Part shown: positions 14,855 to 21,655 of the stretch, in pieces
Position numbering within the stretch: the first letter of the stretch is position 1
How the letters are laid out: each line of letters starts with the position of its first letter
Assembly: GCA_035544515.1 (NCBI GenBank)
Contig: DATKEG010000129.1
Coordinates: 1-25,466 of the forward strand
Direction: 5' to 3'
Origin: DATKEG01 sp035544515
GTDB lineage: Bacteria; Acidobacteriota; Vicinamibacteria; Fen-336
Length of the DNA stretch: 25,466 bases
Made by a program: the position numbers and the translations under genes
Notes under the pieces: model-generated
What the model was told of the DNA's origin: nothing
The model's input: only the letters and a program-made list of their open reading frames with translations
Database searches by the model: none

Positions 14855-16158
14855 TGCCCGAGGAGACGACGCGTCTCATTCTGGGCGCGCGGACGAAGGG
14901 TCTGTTGGCCCTGACCAGCGTCGCCGTGCTGGGACTCGGCTGGCTGGCCACTCCGCCCGAGGCGCAGAAGCCGGTGGCCGAGACCATGGCGCCGATCCTG
15001 GAAACGGAAGTGCAGCGCCGCGAGCCGGGCCGGCTGTTCCGGGGCGTGCGTGAAGCGGGCCTCGTCGCCCTGCCGTTCACCGCCGCCTTCGTCCGTTCCG
15101 CACCGGGGCGCGGGACGGTGGCGGATTTCGCGGCCGCGACGGCCCCGCCCGGCCGCCCGGCCGGGTTCGGCCTCGTCGTCTCGAGGGGCGGCGAGGTGTT
15201 GAGCCACCGCGACGCGCTGGGCAGCAGCCGGACGGCCACGGCCGTTCTGGCCGGCGGCGGACGGGTGGCGGGCGAGGTCGTGGCGTACGATCCCGAGACC
15301 GGGCTGGTGCTGGTGCAGTTGGAGCAGGCCACGTGGACGGAGCTGCCACCGGCGGGAGCCGAGCGCGCGGCCCCCGGCACCGCGGCCGTGGCGGTCGGTC
15401 ACCTCGATGGCCTGGAGTTCGTGGCTCCGGTGTTCCTCGCGGCCGCCCGGGAGGACGGCTATGTGCTCACCGGCGCGGGCGGCACGCTCCTCCCCGGCAT
15501 GCCGGTCGTGAACCTGGACGGCCAGACGCTGGCGGTGACGGCCGCGGGGGCGGCGCCCGTGCGGGCGTATGCGGTCGCGCCTGCCCTCGCGCGACTGCAC
15601 GGGCGGATCGCGCAGGGGCGCGCGCTGCCGCGGACGATCGGCCTCACGCTCCAGACCATCGATTCCGAGTTGAGCCGTCTTCTCGGAGCCGGGGGGGCGG
15701 TGATCGCGGACATTGAGCGCTCCGGGCCGGGTGAACGGGCGGGGCTGCACGTGGGCGACGTCGTGCTCGCCCTCGCCGGCCGGCAGGTGACGACGGTGCC
15801 CCAGACGCTGGAGGCGATCGCGGCCCTGCCCGCGGACGAGCCCGCGTCCGTCACGGTCCGCCGTGGCACGCGTGAAGCCTCCGTCTCGGTCGTGCCCCGG
15901 GTCACGTTCGAGCATCCGGGCGAGCGGACCGACGGCTCCCCGGCGCGCGTCGGCCCGCGCGCGGAGGAGGTGTTCACGCCGGCCGCGTTGCAGCGTGCGC
16001 GCCTGCGCCCGGATGCGGTGGTGCTCGAGGTCGCCGGCGTCGCCACGAGCAGCGCCGCCGACGTGAAGGCCGCACGGCGGGGTCGGAAAGGTCCGCTGCT
16101 CGTTCGCGTGCGGCAGGACCGGCGGCCGTTTTTCGCCGTCGTGGAACCGGACGCGTGA
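14854..16158 (+). CDS. HtrA-fold pseudoprotease with PDZ domain, membrane-anchored
   Basis: A 434-aa protein with one N-terminal membrane segment (about 16-32, GLLALTSVAVLGLGWLA), a trypsin-like barrel (about 85-230) and a PDZ domain (about 262-345, IADIERSGPGERAGLHVGDVVLALAGR). A poorly conserved C-terminal part (about 370-430) may be a second, partial PDZ. Aligned with the active HtrA at 248-1360, the catalytic positions are all changed. VLSHRDAL has Asp120 where TNYHVI has His. DPETGLVLVQL has Gly150 where DRDLAVL has Asp. TLLPGMPVV has Pro214 where GNSGGPL has Ser. It should therefore be proteolytically dead and act as a periplasmic sensor or scaffold. ATG 14854 overlaps the RCK gene's stop (TGATG), and its own stop overlaps the CPA2 GTG (GTGA). 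Confidence 0.82.
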   Translation: MPEETTRLILGARTKGLLALTSVAVLGLGWLATPPEAQKPVAETMAPILETEVQRREPGRLFRGVREAGLVALPFTAAFVRSAPGRGTVADFAAATAPPGRPAGFGLVVSRGGEVLSHRDALGSSRTATAVLAGGGRVAGEVVAYDPETGLVLVQLEQATWTELPPAGAERAAPGTAAVAVGHLDGLEFVAPVFLAAAREDGYVLTGAGGTLLPGMPVVNLDGQTLAVTAAGAAPVRAYAVAPALARLHGRIAQGRALPRTIGLTLQTIDSELSRLLGAGGAVIADIERSGPGERAGLHVGDVVLALAGRQVTTVPQTLEAIAALPADEPASVTVRRGTREASVSVVPRVTFEHPGERTDGSPARVGPRAEEVFTPAALQRARLRPDAVVLEVAGVATSSAADVKAARRGRKGPLLVRVRQDRRPFFAVVEPDA

Positions 16159-17375
16159 ACGAGATCCTCTCCGTCGGCCTGATCCTGATGGCGGCGCTCG
16201 TGGCCGGGCACGCGGCCCAGCTCGTGCGCGTGCCGGAGGTGACCGGCTACCTGCTGGTCGGGGTCGCCATCGGCCCCGCCATGCTCGACCTGATCTCGCA
16301 CGACGACCTGAAGACGCTCGGCTTCCTCAGCGAGGTGGCCCTGGGCCTGATCCTGTTCGGCATCGGGGCCATATTCGAGGCCTCCAACTTCCGGAGCGTG
16401 GGCCGCGGCGTGGTGGCGATCACGGCCGGCGAGTCGCTGACCGCCTTCGCGCTCGTGTCGGTCGCCCTGTCCGTCCTGGGCCTTCCCGTCCCGGTCGCGC
16501 TACTGCTGGGAGTCATCGCCATGGAGACGGCACCCGCCACCACCCTGATGGTGCTGCACGAGTACGACGCGCGCGGACCCATGACGGATCGCCTGCTCGC
16601 GCTCATCGCGCTGAACAACATGTTCGTGCTGGTGGCCTACGGCCTGGTCTCGGCGGGCCTCACGCTGGCCACGACCACCGGGGAAGGCATGCTGGCGGCG
16701 GGCTACCGGGCGCTGTTCGGCCTGGTCTGGTCCACGGTGGGTGCGGTCGCCCTGGGGATCCTCCTCGGCCTGGCGGTGGACGCGTGGGCGGCGCGCACCC
16801 GGGAATCCGGGGAGGGAATGATCCTCGCGATGGGCACGGTGCTGATCGCGGTCGGGGCCGCCCGCTGGCTGGGGCTCTCGCCCCTGTTCGCCACCCTCGC
16901 CCTCGGCGCCACCGTGGCCAACGCCTCGCGGCACGGCGACTTCCTCATGAAGGCCCTGGGCCGGGTCGACCCGCCGCTCTACGCGGCGTTCTTCGTGCTG
17001 GCGGGTGCGGAGCTGAGACCGTCGAGCCTGCTCACGGTGGGAGTGGCCGGCGCCGCGTACGTGACCTTGCGGGCCGCGGGCAAGCTCGCGGGGGCACGGT
17101 TCGCCATGCGCCGGCAGGACATGCCCGACGTCGTGCGGCGGCACCTGGGCCTCTGCCTGCTCTCGTCTTCGTCGCTCGCCATCGGCCTGACCATCCAGGT
17201 CCGCGCCTCGTTCCCCGAATACGCACCGGCGGTGACCGGCGTGGCCTTGGCCGGCGTGCTCGTCTTCGAGGTCGTCGGCCCGCTCCTGACCCGCCGGGCC
17301 CTGATCCTCTCCGGCGAGGCCCAGACCCGGCCCTCGCCGCTGGAAGAGGTGCCGGAGCCGAGCCTCACGCCCTGA
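16155..17375 (+). CDS. CPA2-type cation/proton antiporter homologue lacking RCK domain
   Basis: A 406-aa, almost wholly membrane-embedded protein with about 11-13 helices, similar to the KefB/NapA-like Na_H_Exchanger family. VPEVTGYLLVGVAIGP (26-41) and AMETAPATTLMVLHEY (122-137) fit helix 2 and the discontinuous helix 4. In helix 5, where CPA2 proteins usually have Asp-Asp (for example ALDDA), the sequence is ALNNM, with Asn154-Asn155, so the usual ion-binding carboxylates are absent. KefB/KefC carry a C-terminal RCK domain, but this protein ends soon after the last helix. An RCK protein is supplied by a separate gene two positions upstream. The start is GTG 16155, overlapping the upstream TGA by 4 nt. 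The 3' end overlaps the convergent ABC transporter gene by 11 nt. Confidence 0.88.
   Translation: MNEILSVGLILMAALVAGHAAQLVRVPEVTGYLLVGVAIGPAMLDLISHDDLKTLGFLSEVALGLILFGIGAIFEASNFRSVGRGVVAITAGESLTAFALVSVALSVLGLPVPVALLLGVIAMETAPATTLMVLHEYDARGPMTDRLLALIALNNMFVLVAYGLVSAGLTLATTTGEGMLAAGYRALFGLVWSTVGAVALGILLGLAVDAWAARTRESGEGMILAMGTVLIAVGAARWLGLSPLFATLALGATVANASRHGDFLMKALGRVDPPLYAAFFVLAGAELRPSSLLTVGVAGAAYVTLRAAGKLAGARFAMRRQDMPDVVRRHLGLCLLSSSSLAIGLTIQVRASFPEYAPAVTGVALAGVLVFEVVGPLLTRRALILSGEAQTRPSPLEEVPEPSLTP
17365..17375. other. 11-nt convergent overlap of CPA2 and ABC transporter 3' ends
   Basis: The + strand TGA (17373-17375) lies beyond the minus-strand stop (TCA at 17365-17367), so the two coding regions share 11 bp and no terminator can lie between them. 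The two mRNAs must overlap at their 3' ends. Confidence 0.9.
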
Positions 17376-19158
17376 CGGCGACGGGCCGCGGCGGCTCGAG
17401 CGGCGCCGGGGCGGCGGGCCGCCGCTCGCCCACCTGCTGCCGCCACATCGCGTAATACAGGCCCTTGCGGTCCACCAGCTCCGGGTGCCGTCCGGTCTCG
17501 ACCACCTTGCCGCGCTCGAGCACGAGGATCCGGTCGGCGTGCATGACCGTGGAGAGGCGGTGGGCGATGAGGATGCTCATCACGTCGCGCGCGCCCGCCA
17601 CGTCGCGGATCGTGCGGCCGATCTCCTCCTCGGTGAGCGAGTCGAGCGACGAGGTGGCCTCGTCGAAGACGAGCAGGTCGGGGCGGCGCAGGAGGGCGCG
17701 CGCGATGGAGAGGCGCTGGCGCTCCCCGCCCGACACCTTCATGCCGCCCTCCCCGATCACGGTGTCCAGTCCCTTCTCCGCCCGGGCCAGCAGGCTCTCG
17801 CAGGCCGCCCGGCGCAGCGCGTCCAGGCACTCGGCGTCCGTGGCCTCGGGCCGCACGAAGAGCAGGTTCTCGCGGATCGTGCCCGAGAAGAGCTGCGTCT
17901 CCTGGGTCACGAAGCCGATCCGCTCGCGCAGCCGCTCCATGTCCACCTCGAGGCGGTCGACGCCGTTGTAGAGGATGCGGCCGGCCTGCGGCCGGTACAG
18001 GCCGACGAGCAGCTTGACCAGCGTCGTCTTGCCCGCGCCCGAAGGACCGACGAAGGCCAGGGTGCGCCCGCGCTCGACCTGGAAGGTGATGTCGCGCACC
18101 GCCGGCTGCGCCGCCCCCTGGTGGGTGAAGCTGACGTTCTCGAAGGCCAGCTCCTCCAGGCTGGCCAGGCGCACCGGGGCCTCGGGCCGGGGCTCCCGCG
18201 GCGTGTCGAGGATCTGCTGGAAGTTCTGCAGCGAGACCTCCGTCTCCCGGTAGAGGTTGACCACCTGGCCCATCTCCTGCAGCGGCCCGAAGATGAAGAA
18301 GGAGTAGATCCAAAGCGAGAAGAACTCGCCCACCGTGATCTGCTGCGCGAAGATCAGGTACAGCATCAGGAAGAGGATGCTCGTGCGCAGCGCGTTGACC
18401 GCCGTGCCCTGGACGAAGCTGAGGCTGCGGAGGTAGCGCACCTTCTTCAGCTCCAGGCCCAGGATCCTCTGCGTGGTGCGGTTGAGGCGGCCGACCTCCT
18501 GCTCGGCCAGGCCCATGCTCTTCACCAGCTCGATGTTGCGCAGCGACTCCGTGGTGGCTCCGGCGAGCGCGGTGGTCTCCGCCACGATGACCTTCTGGAC
18601 CTTCTTGATGCGCCGGGAGAGGACGGAGCTGAGCCAGCCCAGGAGGGGCACGGTGAGGAAGTAGACCGGCGCGATGACCCAGTGGACGGTCAAGGCGTAC
18701 ACCATCACGAAGACGATGCCCACGATCGTGGTGAAGACGGTGTTGACGGCGGCCGCGATGAGCTTCTCCACGTCGGTGCGGACCTTCTGCAGCTTGCCCA
18801 GGGTCTCGCCGCTGCGCTGGTCCTCGAAGACCACGTAGGGCAGCTCCAGCGAGTGGCGGATGCCGTCGGAGTAGATCTCCGCGCCCAGGCGCTGGGTGAT
18901 CACGTTGATGAAGTAGTCCTGGAAGTTCTTGGCCACGCGGGAGACGAAGGCCACGCCCACCGCGGCCGCCAGCAGCAGGCTCACCCCGGACAGGAACTCG
19001 CCCGTCGTGTACTCCCGGAACCGCATGGCGTAACGGTCGATGACGTGGCGGAAGATGAGGGGGTCGAGCAGCGAGAACACCTGGTTGACGGTGGCCAGGA
19101 GCAGGGCGAGCGCGAGCAGGCCGCGGTAGCGGCCGAGGTACGACCAGAGCAGCTTCAT
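17365..19158 (-). CDS. ABC exporter half-transporter (permease fused to ATPase)
   Basis: A 597-aa MsbA/MdlB-type half transporter that should act as a dimer to export lipids, drugs or peptides. Six membrane helices lie in about 1-320. The ATPase domain at about 335-575 is complete: Walker A GPSGAGKTT (371-379), Q-loop Gln419 in FVTQETQ, signature VSGGERQR (475-482), Walker B LLVFDEATSSLD with Asp499 and Glu500, and H-loop His533 in AHRLST. The proline-rich C-terminal tail (APAPLEPPRPVAVRA) is not part of the fold. ATG 19158 is preceded by a good promoter (TTGACA, 18 nt, TAGTGT), so it need not depend on the META lipoprotein gene upstream. There is no partner half-transporter gene here. The substrate is unknown. 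Confidence 0.94.
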   Translation of the reverse strand: MKLLWSYLGRYRGLLALALLLATVNQVFSLLDPLIFRHVIDRYAMRFREYTTGEFLSGVSLLLAAAVGVAFVSRVAKNFQDYFINVITQRLGAEIYSDGIRHSLELPYVVFEDQRSGETLGKLQKVRTDVEKLIAAAVNTVFTTIVGIVFVMVYALTVHWVIAPVYFLTVPLLGWLSSVLSRRIKKVQKVIVAETTALAGATTESLRNIELVKSMGLAEQEVGRLNRTTQRILGLELKKVRYLRSLSFVQGTAVNALRTSILFLMLYLIFAQQITVGEFFSLWIYSFFIFGPLQEMGQVVNLYRETEVSLQNFQQILDTPREPRPEAPVRLASLEELAFENVSFTHQGAAQPAVRDITFQVERGRTLAFVGPSGAGKTTLVKLLVGLYRPQAGRILYNGVDRLEVDMERLRERIGFVTQETQLFSGTIRENLLFVRPEATDAECLDALRRAACESLLARAEKGLDTVIGEGGMKVSGGERQRLSIARALLRRPDLLVFDEATSSLDSLTEEEIGRTIRDVAGARDVMSILIAHRLSTVMHADRILVLERGKVVETGRHPELVDRKGLYYAMWRQQVGERRPAAPAPLEPPRPVAVRA

Positions 19159-19168
19159 GCCTGGGCAG

Positions 19169-19198
19169 ACACTACGTCCGCCCCGGCGAAGGTGTCAA
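19169..19198 (-). promoter_or_regulatory. Promoter of the ABC exporter gene
   Basis: On the minus strand a perfect -35 TTGACA (19193-19198), an 18-nt spacer and a weak -10 TAGTGT (19169-19174), which ends 10 nt before ATG 19158. The leader would be about 3-4 nt, with no Shine-Dalgarno. Confidence 0.55.
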
Positions 19199-19214
19199 AG
19201 AACGGCGCCGCTGG

Positions 19215-19655
19215 TCAGCGGGCGAATCGCAAGGTGCCGCGCGGCGAGGTGATCGTGAGGACGTCGCCTTCGAGGTCGAAGGCGGCTTCCCCGTCCAGCA
19301 AGGAGAGATAGCGGGCATCGAAGGGCGAGCTGGGGCAGAAGATCAACGTGCAGGCGAGCCGAGAGACGGTGACCGTGTGGCCGCCCAGGGTGTAACGGCC
19401 TCCGCAGCCGTTGCAGTCGGCGTGCACGAAGACCTGGCCGTCGGCTTCGAACTGGAGGGTGAACCGGCCCGTCGCCGGAGGCGGCGTCGGGACCGCGTCC
19501 AGACCGCTCAGGGACGTCAGCCGCCACTCGCCGCCCAGGTCCGAAGGAGCGGTCACCGCGTCCTCGCAGGAGGTCAGGGCGACCAGCGTCAGGACGCCGG
19601 CGGCGTACCGGGCCATGCGCGGCGCGGCGGCGAGGTTCCGATGGGCGAGAGACAA
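19215..19655 (-). CDS. META-domain (HslJ-like) lipoprotein
   Basis: A small secreted beta-rich protein (146 aa from TTG 19655) whose signal ends in the lipobox LTSC. The mature part is a META domain: LGGEWRLTSLSG, then LQFEADGQVFVHADCNGCGG (the N-x-x-x-G core), then VTVSRLACTL and SPFDARYLSLL. The domain occurs in HslJ of E. coli, linked to novobiocin resistance and envelope stress, but its biochemical role is unclear. Cysteine pairs in the core could form disulfides. TTG 19655 is preferred because GAGGAG lies 6 nt upstream. ATG 19616, 13 codons later, also leaves a workable signal peptide but has no Shine-Dalgarno. It is divergent from the TPR-like gene and 56 nt upstream of the ABC exporter. 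Confidence 0.82.
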   Translation of the reverse strand: MSLAHRNLAAAPRMARYAAGVLTLVALTSCEDAVTAPSDLGGEWRLTSLSGLDAVPTPPPATGRFTLQFEADGQVFVHADCNGCGGRYTLGGHTVTVSRLACTLIFCPSSPFDARYLSLLDGEAAFDLEGDVLTITSPRGTLRFAR

Positions 19656-19661
19656 GGGATG

Positions 19662-19667
19662 CTCCTC
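19662..19667 (-). promoter_or_regulatory. Shine-Dalgarno GAGGAG deciding a TTG start
   Basis: On the minus strand GAGGAG is followed by CATCCC and TTG at 19655. It is the reason for choosing TTG over the later ATG for the META lipoprotein. Confidence 0.5.
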
Positions 19668-19752
19668 GGCGAAGTGTGCCCCGAGGGCGGGCGCAAGGCA
19701 CGTGCCGGTCGGCAAAGGGGGCGCGGCCGTGCGCTCCGGCCCCGTGATTTGT

Positions 19753-19758
19753 TACGAT
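19753..19758 (+). promoter_or_regulatory. -10-like element TACGAT upstream of the TPR-like gene
   Basis: TACGAT (4/6 match) preceded by TGT. It would give a leader of about 55 nt ending in GAGG at 19807-19810, 8 nt before ATG 19819. This is one of the longer leaders in the window. No clear -35. Confidence 0.35.
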
Positions 19759-19818
19759 CACCACAGGTTCTCCGGGCGGCCTGCTGCCCCGGTTCCCTTC
19801 TACAGCGAGGTTCACCGC

Positions 19819-20742
19819 ATGACAAAGACGATTCTGCTGCTGGCCGCCACGTTGCTCGCCGTGGCCCCGCTCGGGGCTCAGGAGGAGGGCAACATCGAGG
19901 AGGTCGGCGTCTACGGCGCGTTCCACGCCGCCCAGACCGCCGGCGACACCGCCAAGGCGACCGAGCTGGCGACCACCTACCTCGAGAAGTTCCCCAAGGG
20001 CCAATACGCCGAGTTCCTGTCCAAGTGGCTCACCGGCGCGCGCTGGGCGCGCTTCAACGAGGCCATCAAGAAGAAGGACATGGCGGGCATGGTGGCCGTG
20101 GGCCGCGAGGGCCTGGCCGCGGACCCCGCCGATCTCAACTACCTCTACTGGATGGCCCTGAACCTCCGGCAGCACGAGCTGCTCGGCGCGGGCGCGGACG
20201 CTCACGCCGACGCGGCCGCGGAGTTCAGCCGCAAGGCGATCGAGCGCATCGAGGCCGGTGGCGTGCCCGTCGGAGTGGACGCGGCCAAGTGGAACAAGGA
20301 CGCGAACCTCGCCTGGCTGCACCAGAACCTGGCCCTCGTGGCGGCCAAGCAGGGCAAGGGCGCCGAGGCCCTGGCCGCCTACGAGAAGTCGTCGGCCCTC
20401 GCCCCGAAGGACGTCGCGCTCAACGCCCGCAACACCCTCGGCTGCGGCACGCTGCACAAGTCGAAGTACGACCAGGCGGTCGCGCAGTACCAGGGCCTGC
20501 CCGAGGCGACCCGCACCTCCGATCCCCCCGCGGCCGAGGCGACCGCGGCGATCGATCTGGCCAACCGCGAGGCCGACGCGGCCATCGACTGCTGGGCGCG
20601 CTTCATGGCCGTGACCGCCGCCAACCCCTCCGACGTGCGCAACAAGGTGGAGCAGGCCCTGGCCGCCCTCTACCAGTACCGCCACCCGGACGAGCCGCAG
20701 GGCTACCAGGGGTTGGTCGAAAAGTACCGGGCCGGTTCGTAG
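19819..20742 (+). CDS. Secreted TPR-like protein, unknown function
   Basis: A 307-aa exported protein. The signal peptide is MTKTILLLAATLLAVAPLGA, with probable cleavage near AQ. The mature part is alpha-helical with degenerate tetratricopeptide pairs: ATTYLEKFPKG, GREGLAADPADLNYLYWMAL, then NLALVAAKQGKGAEALAAYE followed by KSSALAPKD, and ALAALYQYRHPDEPQGYQGL near the C-terminus. TPRs are protein-interaction scaffolds; a role in the periplasm or outer-membrane assembly is plausible, but no specific function can be named. Only two mature Cys-containing stretches are seen (LGCGTLH and AIDCWARF). ATG 19819 is chosen because it opens the signal peptide and follows GAGG at 8 nt. It converges with the YihY gene across a 19-nt gap. 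Confidence 0.82.
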   Translation: MTKTILLLAATLLAVAPLGAQEEGNIEEVGVYGAFHAAQTAGDTAKATELATTYLEKFPKGQYAEFLSKWLTGARWARFNEAIKKKDMAGMVAVGREGLAADPADLNYLYWMALNLRQHELLGAGADAHADAAAEFSRKAIERIEAGGVPVGVDAAKWNKDANLAWLHQNLALVAAKQGKGAEALAAYEKSSALAPKDVALNARNTLGCGTLHKSKYDQAVAQYQGLPEATRTSDPPAAEATAAIDLANREADAAIDCWARFMAVTAANPSDVRNKVEQALAALYQYRHPDEPQGYQGLVEKYRAGS

Positions 20743-20758
20743 CCGCCTGTCGAGCGGC
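20742..20758. terminator. Short hairpin between convergent TPR-like and YihY genes
   Basis: GCCGC (20742-20746), loop CTGTCGA, GCGGC (20754-20758), in the 19-nt gap between the two stops. The stem is only 5 bp with no T tract, so this is a weak call. Confidence 0.25.
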
Positions 20759-20761
20759 GGT

Positions 20762-21619
20762 TCATCCGCCGCCGCGCGATCTTCGAAGACCCGCGCGGAG
20801 CGGAGCGCGCCGCATTTCGATAGGACTCGACGCCGGCACCATGAGGGCGCCGAAGACGAGGACCAGGCTGGAGACGTACGCCCACAGCACGAGGGCGACG
20901 GAGAAGGCCAGCGGCCCGTAGAACGCCTGGAGGTTGGCGCGGGCCAGGTTGGCCACGAACAGGTACTTCGCCACCTCCCAGGCCGAGCCGGCCCACAGCG
21001 CCGCCTTGAGCGCCACGCGTGCCGGCACCGGCGGCGAGGGGATCACCCGATAGACCATGTAGAAGAGCAGGAGGGTCATGGAGAGCGCGCTCGTACGCGC
21101 GCCGTATTCCGCGATGAGCGGCCACTCGCGCTGGTAGCTCCGCGCCGCGACCGTGAACGCGGTCGAGAAAATCGCGAGCAGGCCGCCCGCCACGGTCATG
21201 GCGAAGGCCAGGAGGCGGCTTTGCAGGAACGGGCGCGGCCGCGTGCCCCAGGCCCGGCCCAGCGCCATCTCCACGGGCATGAAGATGCCGGACGAGCCCC
21301 AGATGATGAGGAGGAGGGAGACGGCCTCCAGTCCCGCGGCCGTGCGGCGCAGGCCCTGCAGCGAGCGGGCCAGGGCCTCGCGCTCGAACGGGATCAACTC
21401 GCCCACCACGAGGAGCACGGCCGTGCTCACGCGCCGTCCCCCGGGGAGCTGCTGCACCAGCGCGATCACCACGAGCAGGAGCGGGAAGAGGCAGAGCAGG
21501 AAGTTGAAGGCGATGGCGTTCGTGACGACCATGGTGTCGCGCGCGAGCAGCGTGGAGGCGGTGGACCACAGGCGCGCGCGCAGCGGCCGGAAGCCGGCGG
21601 GACGGCGGCTAGCGGGCAA
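20762..21619 (-). CDS. YihY/BrkB-family membrane protein
   Basis: A 285-aa inner-membrane protein with about six hydrophobic segments. Family features: NAIAFNFLLCLFPLLLVVIAL (35-55, the A-x-AF-x-x-x-x-x-FP block), a central LLIIWGSSGIFMPVEMALGRAWG, and KAALWAGSAWEVAKYLF leading into YGPLAFSVALVLWAYVSSLVLVFGA near the C-terminus. The family was once called ribonuclease BN in error; its function is unresolved, with roles in transport or virulence proposed. The start is TTG 21619 with GGAGG close upstream (3-nt gap). It is the only start between the permease stop, which is in the same frame, and the domain. It follows the permease by 36 nt, so co-transcription is likely. Confidence 0.85.
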   Translation of the reverse strand: MPASRRPAGFRPLRARLWSTASTLLARDTMVVTNAIAFNFLLCLFPLLLVVIALVQQLPGGRRVSTAVLLVVGELIPFEREALARSLQGLRRTAAGLEAVSLLLIIWGSSGIFMPVEMALGRAWGTRPRPFLQSRLLAFAMTVAGGLLAIFSTAFTVAARSYQREWPLIAEYGARTSALSMTLLLFYMVYRVIPSPPVPARVALKAALWAGSAWEVAKYLFVANLARANLQAFYGPLAFSVALVLWAYVSSLVLVFGALMVPASSPIEMRRAPLRAGLRRSRGGG

Positions 21620-21655
21620 CGGCCTCCGCGCCCGACGCCGCGTCGCGCGCGGCTC

